A stretch of DNA of 64,000 bases from contig OX382281.1 of NCBI GenBank assembly GCA_947507595.1, positions 1,674,001 to 1,738,000 on the forward strand. Reading direction: 5' to 3'. The notes under the pieces were generated by a model that was given only the letters and a program-made list of their open reading frames with translations, made no database searches and was not told the DNA's origin. The stretch comes from Pyralis farinalis. Its lineage: Eukaryota > Arthropoda > Insecta > Lepidoptera > Pyralidae. This document shows positions 10,590 to 21,388 of this stretch, one piece after another. The stretch's first letter is position 1, and each line of letters starts with the position of its first letter. A program made the translations under genes and the position numbers.

Positions 10590-11825
10590 TTATGGTATAA
10601 AAGGAAAACCATTACAATTATTGAAATCTTATTTGACAAATAGAAGACAGTATGTAGAAATTAGACATGTGGAGAATATTTATGAGAATGTTGTTAAATC
10701 TAAAGGTATTACTGCGACAAGAGGAGTACCGCAAGGTTCTATTTTAGGCCCAATATTATTTATTATATATTTAAATGACATTATAAATTATGTGACGAAT
10801 AATAATAAAATGACAAATATAGTGTGTTTTGCTGATGACACAAATGCAATTTTAGCCGATGAAAACCTCGAGGTATTGTATACTAAAGTAAATGAAACCC
10901 TAGATACATTTACTAAGTGGTTTAGTTACAATAATTTAAAAGTAAATGCTCGAAAAACTAATGTAATTTTGTTTAAGACCAATGTAAGGAATAATGAAAA
11001 ACAATTGATTTCAATGGAGAAATGATAGATGATGTAGAAACAACGAAATTTCTTGGTGTACATATTTAAACTGAAACTGGAAAGCAGAGCTAAGAAGCAT
11101 AGAAAAATCACTGTCATCAGCTTGTTATGCAATACGGACTTTGCGGGATGAAGTAGACATACAACAATTAAAATCAATATATTACGCACTGGTAGAATCT
11201 AAACTTAGGTACAGTATAATGCTATGGGGTCAAAGCTATAAATATAACATGCAAAGAGCATTCACGTCACAGAAAAGAGCAATTAGAATCATGACGAGAA
11301 TCTCGCAAAGAGAATCCTGTAAAGAACATTTTATAAACTTAAGAATACTAACTGCACCAAGCCTGTATATTTTATTAACATTAACTCACTTTGCTAAGTA
11401 CTTACCGGAAATAGAATCATTTGAGAGAAATCTAACAAGAAGGAAACACTTAAAATGTCGGATTTGTCCAAAATTAAATATTGCTAAACATAGTACGCGT
11501 TTTCAGGCGGTACAATTGTATAATAAGCTCCCTAATATATATAAAGATATATCTTCCCATATAGTACAAAAATCGAAATTGCACAAACTTTTAATTGAGA
11601 AAGCTTATTATTCTGTTGATCAATTTATGATGGACGATGATATAAAATGATAAATATAATGAGGTCTATATACTTCATGAAATTGACAAATTTAAAAACC
11701 TATCATTAGTGTAATCATTAGTATCTTCTGTTCATGATCAAATTTAATTAACATTGTACACTTATTGTTAATGCTAAAATCAAACACAATGTATATTGTT
11801 ATTGATTAAATGAAATGAAATGACG
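10590..11825 (+). mobile_element. 5'-truncated LINE, CR1/Jockey-like
   Basis: The element begins within the RT domain and ends in a 3' tail of TGAAA units at about 11805-11820, the usual form of a 5'-truncated LINE. It carries the RT pieces described separately. A related element on the other strand is at 29850-30905; the two share the pattern of the post-RT region but differ clearly in sequence, so they are different families or old copies. Confidence 0.75.
10592..11650 (+). pseudogene. LINE reverse transcriptase C-terminal half, frameshifted
   Basis: The first frame (10592-11025) carries the RT palm: RQYVEIRHV, TRGVPQGSILGPILFIIYLN and the catalytic CFADDTNAILAD. A frameshift and a stop separate it from the second frame (11141-11650), which carries the thumb/connection motifs LKSIYYALVESKLRYSIMLW, AFTSQKRAIRIM and RFQAVQLYNKLPNIYKD. 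The catalytic FADD is intact, but the N-terminal RT fingers and the endonuclease are missing through 5' truncation. Confidence 0.8.
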
Positions 11826-12999
11826 GCCTGTATCTCGGCTTCTAGGTGTCGTAGAAAGTCGGGGTTTTGAGTCCTCCCGCACAATGCAAACTGTTCTTTC
11901 CTCTGAGGGCATTTCCTGGAGTCCAAATTCTTTATATCCAACCCGTGTTTAATTGGCACGTTGGGCAAGATTTGGAGTCTATAAGACTACCGTTGGAAAC
12001 CCCAACACTACGTCCCGTGGTTCCGGAGCTATGGCTGGTTGATTTTTTTTAAATGGCGCCGAACTGTCATACTCGCTGTTTGACAGCCGTTATATTTGAG
12101 GGAGTTTGAATACTGGGCTGGGCCCCACATAAACTAGCCCCCAAAAGCGCCCCAGCAAAAAAAAAATCTTATGCGTCTAAATTATGTAAAACATGCACAG
12201 CACAATATTTTGGAGATTCGGCCACTAAGTTATGAAAACCCCGAGTCGCTACGTTAATCCGTTCCTGAGTTATTTGAGTCTGAAAATAAACAAGATGGCG
12301 GCCAAAAGTGTAGATTTCGCGTGAAAAACGTTCCCTTTGACCTAGACACGTGGAATTTGGGTTGGCCCAATATACTATCTAGAGATTAAAAGATTTGTAA
12401 TTTTATATTATTTTTGAATTTGTTAAGAAAAATCACTAAAAATTCGATAGCTCAGGAACGAAGACACAAAAATACAAACAAGGTGTCTACAAATAAATTC
12501 GGGGTGCATTCAATACAATGAAAATTTTAATTTTTAAGTTAAATTTTTTTTGCAATTTTTCATAAAAAACCAAAATTTTTGTAAATCTTAAATTCTCCAA
12601 ACCTTTTATTAACAATTTTGATTTAAAAACTGTCTATAGTTAGGCCTAGCTAGCGCGCAACGCACACACACAGCGCAAAATATAAAAGAAAAATCGTATA
12701 GTTTGCCTGAAGTTTTAGAGATATTCAACTTAGAAAACCAAATTTTAACATTAAATATTATAAAAACTAAATGTCCCAAAATTCTGCACTAACTTTTGTT
12801 CGTCTCTGCTGAACTCCCGGCTGCTCCCTGCGAAGAATGGCGCCTCTGTGTCAACTCCTTTACCGACCACGCCACCACGTGGTTTTTTGTTTTTCGTTGA
12901 AAACTCGCTGTGCGTCCGAAAATTCTAAAAATCTTTTCAGAACGTGCCCCTTCTTCTTACCTACCTTTGGTATAAAAAAGTGAGGGGGTCGTCGCTTTA
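11826..12999. other. No gene recognised
   Basis: Low-complexity AT-rich DNA. Phrases such as TCAGGAACGAAG and TAGCTCAGGAACG suggest an old repeat, but I cannot name a family. No open frame above background was supported on either strand. Confidence 0.5.
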
Positions 13000-13300
13000 T
13001 CCTGCGAGATATTAGCACTTTTCACTAGCGGTTTCCAGGTGATTATGGACCGCGTTGACGTTCGAGTGCGCAAACCCCTGATGTTGCAAAAGTCCACATA
13101 CGTTGTGGACGGGGTGGCCGCTGTAGAACCATTTTTCAGTTTTTTTTGCTTTGTCATACTGCATGAAGAGGTCGATGAACGGACAGAGTGAAGGACAAAC
13201 GCGCAGTGTCTTCCACCACAGTACCGTGCGGGTAATGCGGTTTGCTGGCGCGGCGGGCGGAAGGGCCACCAGTCCACCCCGGTCTCCTCCGGCACGACCA
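13000..13300 (-). pseudogene. LINE endonuclease N-terminal fragment
   Basis: The minus strand shows FCNIRGLR followed, one frame over, by NVNAVHNHLETASEKC. This is the start of an apurinic-type endonuclease of Jockey/CR1-like LINEs, where a conserved asparagine follows the first beta strand. A frameshift splits the two halves and the domain stops after about 35 residues. It belongs to the same general class as the RT fragment at 8590-8838, but one insertion cannot be proven. Confidence 0.55.
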
Positions 13301-13384
13301 CTGCAACAGGGACTTTTCACAATGTGGCGGTTCAGTTCAGCCTGCCGCGCTAACACTGCTAGTGGCGATTCGACCGGTCCTCCC

Positions 13385-13545
13385 GCTGTCCGTACAACGA
13401 CCTCTCGGGTAACTGGCGACTTTACTCACGCACAGGAACACAACAACCCTTCCGGAGTTGTTATTTGGCTGCGGTCTTCTGTAAAGTGGAGGTGCTTCCC
13501 CAGACGGATATTTAGAACAAGAAGTTATGCTATGCCCCCCGCATC
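13385..13545 (-). repeat. SINE-A body fragment
   Basis: Reverse-orientation match to the central body of SINE-A: CACGCACAGGAACACAACAA, TTATTTGGCTGCGGTCTTCT and GTGGAGGTGCTTCCCCAGAC. Head and tail are missing. Confidence 0.65.
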
Positions 13546-13610
13546 AGATATAGGATCGGACGAGGTGGAGTATAGCACGACGTGTCGCTGGATCCTACCT
13601 CTCTTAAAAA

Positions 13611-14215
13611 TTTAAAGTTACGTCAATACGATAATGCATCAACACCTAAGTAGACCTGTTTACAAACTTACATAACCAATGCGCTGGCAGCGACTCCAAA
13701 AATAACAATAAATGTATACTATTGTCTTAACACATTGATTTTATTCGAACGATTATTTTAGTCTAAAAATAAACAAAAATTATATGAATATTAGGGGTTA
13801 AAATATGAAATTGCTGATTTGTACTGAAAAATAAAAACTCATTTTTTTCTAAGATGTATGTATATCTTCACGCCAGCTCCCTTGCGGGGTAGGCAGAGAG
13901 TACCGAGCGCCATAAGACGCGGTCCTTACACACTTCACTCGCTTCTTTAACATTCATAGCTCTTTTCATGCAAGCTCGCCGGTTCCTAAGGCTCCTGACA
14001 TCACCTTCTGATAAAACACTACCAATTTGGTTATGGTAGGTTAGTGTTGGTCTTCCTCGGCTCCTACATCCTTTCACTTTCGCATTGTATATCTGTTTCG
14101 TCATTCTTTCATCCTGCATTCTCTCTACTAGTCCGAACCAACGTAGCCTGCCTTTTTTTATCTTAACCAACCAACTCTCTTTCATACGTTATCATTACGA
14201 ACGCGGTCTGCAGTA
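13611..14215 (-). mobile_element. RTE 3' fragment and duplicated AT-rich flank
   Basis: From 13868 the minus strand encodes the C-terminus of the RTE family (GRLRWFGLVERMQDERMTKQ, CRSRGRP, SEGDVRSLRNRRACMKRAM, ending VLWRSVLSAYPARE), truncated 5' at about 14215. The adjoining 250 bp (13611-13867) and the RTE insertion recur at 56237-56723. Both are therefore part of a segmental duplication that includes the following zinc-finger exon. The RTE insertion predates the duplication. Confidence 0.8.
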
Positions 14216-14751
14216 CACTACATACATAAAGGCATCTTAAGCTGTTCTACGAAATAGAGAGTCATGAAAATAGTTTGAAGTATCATTTGATGAGACACAC
14301 AGGTCAGAAACCCTATGAATGTGAAATATGTAAAGTTAAATTTACTGGGAAGGGTAGTTTAAAGAATCATTTAATGACACACACTGGTCAGAAACTCTTT
14401 GAATGTGACATATGTAAAGTTAGATTTACTCGTAGGGGTCATTTAAAGAGGCATTTAATGACACACACTGGTCAGAAACCCTTTGAATGTGATATATGTA
14501 AAGTTAGATTTACTGTGAAGGGTAGTTTAAGGAGACATTTAATGACACACACTGGTCAGAAACCCTTTGAATGTGAGATATATAAAGTTAGATTTAGTGA
14601 AAAGCATCACTTGAAGACACATTTAATGACACACACTGGTCAGAAACCCTTTGTATGTGAGATATGTAAAGTTGTTTCATACGTTATCATTACGAACGCG
14701 GTCTGCAGCACACTACATACATAAAGGCATCTTAAGCTGTTCTACGTAATA
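14180..14751 (+). repeat. Copied zinc-finger segment flanked by 77-bp direct repeats
   Basis: 14260-14673 is a near-identical copy of 16617-17031, about five zinc-finger modules of the downstream exon, with few differences. One of them turns a metal-binding Cys into Tyr (CEIYKV). The copy is bracketed by a 77-bp sequence present at 14180-14256 and again at 14675-14751 (beginning TTTCATACGTTATCATTACG). This looks like a templated insertion with duplication of the target. The frame 14275-14724 is not a separate gene; it runs into the flanking repeat. Confidence 0.75.
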
Positions 14752-15446
14752 GCTCAATGATTCAGAAAAGAGTATTTAAGCTACCTGTTCCCCAAACATT
14801 TGCTCAGGACTTCAAAACATTTCTCTTTTTATTTGGTTTATAACAGATTGTTGAGGAGATTCAATTTAAGGGGCTGTAAAAAATTTGACGCAAAAATCAC
14901 ATAAAGAATCTGTTAATGCCTATGGACTATGAAGAGACAGAGAATTTACTCATGTGTGTGAAGATCATGTGTTAACTGATCAAATTACGATTTGAGTATG
15001 GATTTTTCAGACGCGCTCACTCTCCCGGACGATAAACGAAACATCCACACATAAGTCACAAAACATACGAGCACCCACACATTCATACATACACACAAAT
15101 GAACGTGCAGCACCTTAGAAGGGGATAAAAAGATATTTACATAGAAGTAACTAAGCAGATAAATGAATAGTATTTGGTAGATAGCGTCTGTCGCTTGTTG
15201 CATACCACACTCGCAGAAGGGTACCCGCAGTATAAAGTAGCGATGGATGTGGGTATTTATTACAATGTAAACTCTTGTAATTGCTGTTCGCCGTTATACT
15301 GTCACAAATTCCGTGTAATTCTCATGTATTGACGCCCCACGATACAGGCCGAGCCGAGTGTGGAGTCATAGTAATACTGTGTTCTTATGTTTAACCTATG
15401 TTTAATAAAGATTACTTACATAAAATGAATGATGTAACTCTGTACA
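14752..15446. other. Intron-like sequence before the zinc-finger exon
   Basis: No gene seen. The last 150 bp (15290-15446) match 57000-57152 closely and lead into the same splice acceptor, so this is intronic DNA shared by the two duplicated zinc-finger loci. It contains an AATAAA at about 15405 and a small cluster of ACAC/CATAC repeats at 15050-15105. Confidence 0.5.
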
Positions 15447-15447
15447 G

Positions 15448-17093
15448 GTGCCGCTACGGCTGAAGAGGGCAAAGAAACACACGCGGACAAGACTCAACAT
15501 GGAAGAACAATGTTATCAGACGACGAAAATCCAAGAATGTGTAGGGCAGTTACGCATGAAGAGACAACCAACAAAAACGTTATCCCTTACATATTATGGT
15601 GCGTTAAAAAACCTGCAAATAATAGACAAGTTTCAAAAAACACATCTATGTATACCGTGATAAAGAAAACTAATGTGAGTGTGAACAGTGATCGTGAGTG
15701 CGCTAGTACTGACACAGATGTCGGCAATAGCAACAGTAAACAACTGAAGATGGTAGTTTGTAAAGACGACGAAGTCGGTTCACAAATATTTACTAATGAG
15801 GATTATTCAAAGAGAACTGGTGAGAAACCCTTTGAATGTGAGATATGTAATGTTAAATGTAGTTCTAAAAGTAATTTAAAGAAACATTTAATGACACACA
15901 CTGGTCAGAAACCCTTTGAATGTGAGATATGTAAAGTTAGATTTACTGAGAAGGGTAATTTAAAGAAACATTTGATCACACACACTGGTCTGAAACCCTT
16001 TGAATGTTATATATGTAAAGTTAGATTTAGTCAGAAGGGTAATTTAAAGACACATTTAATAACACACACTGGTCAGAAACCCTTTGAATGTGAGATATGT
16101 AATGTTAAATTTAGTCATAAAAATAGTTTGAAGTATCATTTGATGAGACACACTGGTCAGAAACCCTATGAATGTGAAATATGTAAAGTTAGATTTACTG
16201 AGAAGGGTAGTTTAAAGAATCATTTAATGACACACACTGGTCAGAAACCCTTTGAATGTGATTTATGTAAAGCTACATTTAGTCAAAAGCATCATTTAAA
16301 GATACATGTAATGACACACACTGGACAGAAACCCTATGAATGTGAGATATGTAAAGTTAGATTTAGTCAAAAGTCTTATTTAAATATACATTTAATGACA
16401 CACACTGGTCAGAAACCCTTTGAATGCGAGATATGTAATGTGAAATTTAGTCAGAAGAGTAATTTAAAGACACATTTAATAACACACACTGGTCAGAAAC
16501 CCTTTGAATGTGAGATATGTAAAGTTAGATTTAGTCAGAAGGGTAATTTAAAGACACATTTAATAACACACACTGGTCAGAAACCCTTTGAATGTGAGAT
16601 ATGTAATGTTAAATTTAGTCATGAAAATAATTTGAAGTATCATTTGATGAGACACGCAGGTCAGAAACCCTATGAATGTGAAATATGTAAAGTTAGATTT
16701 ACTGGGAAGGGTAGTTTAAAGAATCATTTAATGACACACACTGGTCAGAAACTCTTTGAATGTGACATATGTAAAGTTAGATTTACTCGTAGGGGTCATT
16801 TAAAGAGGCATTTAATGACACACACTGGTCAGAAACCCTTTGAATGTGATATATGTAAAGTTAGATTTACTGTGAAGGGTAGTTTAAGGAGACATTTAAT
16901 GACACACACAGGTCAGAAACCCTTTGAATGTGAGATATGTAAAGTTAGATTTAGTGAAAAGCATCATTTGAAGACACATTTAATGACACACACTGGTCAG
17001 AAACCCTTTGAATGTGAGATATGTAAAGGTAGATTTAGTCAGAAGGGTAGTTTAAGGAGACATTTAATGACACACACTGGTCAAAAACTCTGA
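15448..17093 (+). CDS. C2H2 zinc-finger protein, terminal exon with 15 fingers
   Basis: A DNA-binding type C2H2 array. The exon starts after the acceptor CTCTGTACAG (15447); the first codon is split (phase 1). An ATG lies at 15510. About 110 residues of acidic/serine-rich linker precede 15 fingers of the pattern CEICKVRFxxKxxLKxHLxTH, joined by TGQKPFE linkers with an 84-bp period. All 15 keep both Cys and both His. Fingers 3-5 and 9-11 are near copies, suggesting duplication of a six-finger block. The frame ends at TGA (17093), where a 2-bp deletion changes the linker to QKL-stop; more finger-like DNA follows. No acidic or ZAD exon was found upstream, so this looks like a duplicated orphan of the exon at 57153. 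Confidence 0.75.
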
Positions 17094-18000
17094 ATGTGAG
17101 ATATTTAAAGTTAGATTTAGTCTGAACCGTGATTTAAAGAGGCATTTAATGACACACACTGGTCAGAAACCCTTTGAATGTAAGATATGTAAAGTTAGAT
17201 TTAGTCAAAAGTCTACTTTAAATATATATTTAATCACACACACTGTCACGGTCAGAAACCCTTTGAATGTGATTTATGTAAAGTTACATTTAGTCAAAAG
17301 CATCATTTAAAGACATTTAATGACACACACTGTTCAGAAACCCTTTGAATGTGAGATATGTAAAGTTAGGTTTTGTCATAAAAGTCGTTTAATGTGTCAT
17401 TTAATGACACACACTGGTCAGAAACCCTTTGAATGCGAGATATGTAATGTGAAATTTAGTCAGAAGAGTAGTTTAAAGTGTCATTATATGACACACACTG
17501 GTCAGAAACCCTTTGAATGTGAGATATGTAAAGTTAGATTTAGTCAAAAGTTTCATTTAAATACACATTTAATAACACACATTGGTCAGAAACCCTTTGA
17601 ATGCGAGATATATAATGTGAAATTTAGTCAGAAGAGTAGTTTAAAATGTCATTATATAACACACTGGTCAGAAACCCTTTGAATGTGAGATATGTAAAGT
17701 TAGATTTAGTCAGAAGGGTATTTTAAGGAGACATTTAATGACACACTGGTCAAAAACTCTGAATGTGAGATATTTAAAGTTAGATTTACTGAGAAGGGTA
17801 ATTTAAATAGTCATTCAATGACACATTGATGAGAAACCTTTGAATGCGAGTTATGTAAAGTTAGAATTAGACGTTTAGAAGTTTTTCAACTCGAGACGCA
17901 GGTTTTGAATCTGAGTTATATGAAATTAGATTTATCCGGAAAGAGCACTTTTAATAACACACATTAGTCACTCTCCCTTTGAATAGTAGATATGTCAACG
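17094..18000 (+). pseudogene. Degenerate zinc-finger tail
   Basis: Finger-like modules continue out of frame after the stop. An open piece at 17320-17682 holds four modules (first CEICKVRFCHKSRLMCHLMTH, last CEIYNVKF with a Cys lost). Further decayed modules extend to about 18000. The lesion that ends the main frame (CAAAAACTCTGAATGTGAG followed by ATATTTAAAG) occurs again at 17750, which implies that the tail was expanded by duplication after the lesion arose. Not translated in the main frame. Confidence 0.7.
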
Positions 18001-18597
18001 CAGATCCAGGACGAAGAGTCATTTTAATTCATATAAAAAATTACAGACATGGGATCATTTGATTGTCAGGAGCTCCATGACGTCGTTATGCGGGTCAGTC
18101 TGTTTAAACACTCACGTTAAACAACAACATGTTGTGATCTTAGTCTGAATCGCTCTGATCCTGCTAAAACAGGCGAAGCAGTGGTTTTGTTGCGGCTAAG
18201 AAGTACTTCGGCGTAAGGAATTGTCGGTCGACGGATGGCAACATTGTTGTTCTTTGTGGAAATTCTTGAACCAAGTTTGCGTCGATCCCTATTAATTGCA
18301 GGCGCGCTTTCTATGTCATTAAATAATAATCATCATCATTTCAGTTCATATTTGTTCACATCTGACCTGCACGAGATTCTGCGTGTGAGTCGAGAGCATT
18401 TGGATTCTTTTTGGGCGAGGCTGTAGAAATGTAGCTCCCACTGTATGGACAGCTTCCACGAGCTTGCTGTTGATATCGTCTGGTGTAATGCAGTCATCTA
18501 GGCACTAAACAACGATTACTAAGTTAGAGTTGAAAGCTTTCTGGATTTTGGATCATGGCACGAGATGGACGGTACGTAGACTTCATCAGGCGAGACT
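18001..18597. other. No gene recognised
   Basis: It follows the zinc-finger tail. The 63-codon frame at 18235 has no recognisable feature. Nothing else was supported. Confidence 0.4.
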
Positions 18598-18918
18598 ATA
18601 TCTATAACTTCAAGCCAAATCCCTTGTGGGGTAGGCAGAGGGCACCGAGCGTCACATGATTTGATCCTTACAAACCTCACTCGCTTCTTTAACATTCTTT
18701 GCCATTCTCATACACTCATGCCGGTTTCGAAGTCTCCTAACATCACCTTCTGATGTAACTCGATCAATTTGGTCATGGCAGGTAAGTCTTGACCTTCCGC
18801 GGTTCCTACATCCTTCTACTTCCGCGTTGTATATCTGTTTAGTAATTCTTTCTTCCTGCATTCTTTTGAACCAACGCAGCATGCCTCTTCTTATTTTAAA
18901 ACCAACACTATCACTCAA
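18598..18918 (-). mobile_element. RTE 3' fragment
   Basis: The minus-strand C-terminus of the RTE family, diverged: RRGMLRWFKRMQEERITKQ, then VEGCRNRGRSRL and SEGDVRRLRNRHECMRMAKN, ending at the conserved 3' sequence next to CCCTTGTGGGGTAGGCAGAG. It is truncated 5' within the thumb region. Confidence 0.75.
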
Positions 18919-19197
18919 AAGTCAACTCGAAAAGCACACACCAAATCTGATTATAGCTTGGAGGCTGTTGGCAGATAGAGAAAAAAGAAAAGTACATAAG
19001 AACCTATACTATGCCTTATACTACACGCGACGGTTTCTATTTACAATTTTTATAGTTGTCGCGAACAGAAACTGACTAGATTATTGACTCCCTGGTTTTA
19101 GGCCTGTAAAACTACTCGAACTCGCGCCCTCTTGCTCTGCCGATACACTCATAAGTGTTGCAACATTTCAATAAACCCCAAAAGTGCATACTAAAAT
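18919..19197. other. No gene recognised
   Basis: Unassigned sequence between two LINE scraps. Short open frames have no recognisable content. Confidence 0.4.
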
Positions 19198-19350
19198 ATC
19201 ATGGAGTTCTCCAAGAAAAGCGTGGTGAGGATTTTAGAGGGTCGGCAACGCATGAGTGACGCACCTGGTGTTGCAAATGTCCATAGGCATCGGTGACTGT
19301 TTAACATCAGGCAGGCCGTATGCTTGATTTCCACCTTAGTGGTATAAAAA
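19198..19350 (+). repeat. CR1-like LINE 3' end
   Basis: It matches the end of the CR1-like element at 45180-50000. The end of ORF2 (GGAGTTCTCCAAGAAAAGCG, then GAGGGTCGGCAACGCATGAG) runs into the 3' UTR motif CCTGGTGTTGCAAATGTCCA and ATCAGGCAGGCCGTATGC. Only about 150 bp are present, so it is a strongly 5'-truncated copy. Confidence 0.7.
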
Positions 19351-19744
19351 AGAAATGTCCATGTGCATATATATCGAGAGATCCATTCTTCAGTACTTAC
19401 AAAAAATTGTGAAGGATTTAGTAAATAATTGTTAAAACATCATAACGAAGTGAAAATGGACAAAACTCAAATATAAATGTTATAAGCAATAAACTGGAGC
19501 ACTCAAAAGGTGTACTTTAAGAAAGTTGCATAATGTATCAGAAGATATCACTTTCTGTTTTCATGTCGAATATTTGCAAATAATTGCTGCAATGTATTTA
19601 AAAAGTCAATTAATGTGCATATACCGTTATAAATTACTTCAATATGATGTTTTAAAAATTATTGACAAGATCCTTATCGATTTTTGCAAGACATGAAGGA
19701 AGTGAAGAAAGGATACCACTTTCACATGCACATAAATATTCTAT
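19351..19744. other. No gene recognised
   Basis: AT-rich, no supported open frame or repeat. Confidence 0.4.
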
Positions 19745-20000
19745 CTATCTATAACTTCACGCTAAATCCCTTGCAGGGTAGGCAGAGAGAACAGAGTGCC
19801 ACCAGACTCAATCCTCACTCGCTTCTATAACATTAATTGCTCTTCTCATGCACGCTCGCCGGTTTCTAAGGCTCCTAACATCACCTTCTGATAGAATACG
19901 ACAAATTTGGTCATGGTGGGTAAGTCTTGGCCTTCCTCGGCTCCTACATCCTTTCACTTTTGCGGTGTATATCTGCTTCGCCATTCTTTCATCATGCATT
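19745..20000 (-). mobile_element. RTE 3' fragment
   Basis: Minus-strand RTE C-terminus: MHDERMAKQIYTAKVKGC, GRPRLTHHDQICRILSEGD, RNRRACMRRAINV. Truncated at about 20000. Confidence 0.75.
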
Positions 20001-21134
20001 TTAAAAATATAAATATTCTACTGTTAATACTACGATATATGTTGACAATTCTTCTCTTGACGATAATTTGCATTCTGCTTTTTCTATGTTTACTAAAGCT
20101 TTTAATATTGTACACATCCATGTACAGAGCATTATTAGTCATTACTCCGATTTCTTGGCAACATTCGAAGACGGCGTAGTCTATTGCATTTTATGTAAAG
20201 TTACTCCCGGGTGGCCTCTCGCGATACCGCCGCGTCGCATTAAAATGACCATATCTCAAAAGAAATGTATGAAAGGTCCAATAAATCGTATGTTTTTGAA
20301 ATTTGTATAGTATACGCTAACAGAATAAATATAATTTGGCACTATTTTGCCTTGTAATATATTGTTAATTCTAAGGTGAAAGTAGGATGACGAATATTTT
20401 CCCCGTTCATAGTACGTAAAACATAATAAATAAAAAATAAAACTATTTATTCAAATTTATTTTATTTTATTTATAAAACGATATATAATTTTACAATAAT
20501 AAATAAAAAAAAATACACCTTTTCATAATTTTATTTTCGTATATCGTACGAGCTTTACAATCACATGTCTCGTTTAGGCGACCCCGAGCGCCAGACAAAA
20601 AAAGGGTATATTTATAACTCAATTCCCGGAACACTGAGGGATAAGTGGCTAGGGACAATAACTTATTTTGTAGATTGGTCCATGTGAACTTATTTACAAG
20701 CAAAGTTTCAACTGTTAGGCTTGTTTAGCTTACAAAAATTTAACAAAAAACTAAGCACTCGAAAATTAGCACAAAAAAGGTCCTCTCGGACTTTGTATCA
20801 TGGAGTAAATTCTGTTGCATTTATTTTAAATATAAATTTTAAATTGACAATTTCATGATATTTATAAACCGAAAATTATAATAAAGAGGCATACTGCAAT
20901 ACAAAATAATTTCAGAAATCAACATCAAAAACAAACAATTTCACTACAAATATTACTAAGTACATGCTAACATAGTATGGATACACCCAATACTGCCTCG
21001 CCTCAACCATTACGCATATGAATTTTAAATCTAGGTTTTTGTGGTGTAAGTGGCTCACCGTCACCTTAAAAGAGCCAAAGCTTGGTGAATTCTGCTGCAA
21101 AACTACACGTGGTGCATCATGTCGATAAGCAAAC
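20001..21134. other. No gene recognised; very AT-rich
   Basis: It contains A/T-rich homopolymer-like stretches around 20410-20520 and no convincing coding region. The 80-90 codon frames at 19907-20310 have no recognisable domain. Confidence 0.4.
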
Positions 21135-21354
21135 GAGGCTCTGCCAATAAGCAAACAACTTCCCGGACAGTTGTCGTGTTCTTGTGAGTGAGCGACTTCA
21201 CACATTAAATAACTAGAAGTGGCTGCGTTGGCAGCGGAGGTGGCAACACATTAGCGACACTCCTTGGATTGCACGCGTTCATATGCTACGGTAAACGTTT
21301 CACTTCAGGTAGGCCGTATGTTCGTTTGCCACCCGGTATTGGATAAAAAAAGAA

Positions 21355-21388
<34 letters not shown>

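Noticed and set aside
14275..14724. Separate zinc-finger gene
   Set aside because: It is a copied segment of 16617-17031 that runs into a 77-bp repeat; no start context, splice site or own C-terminus.
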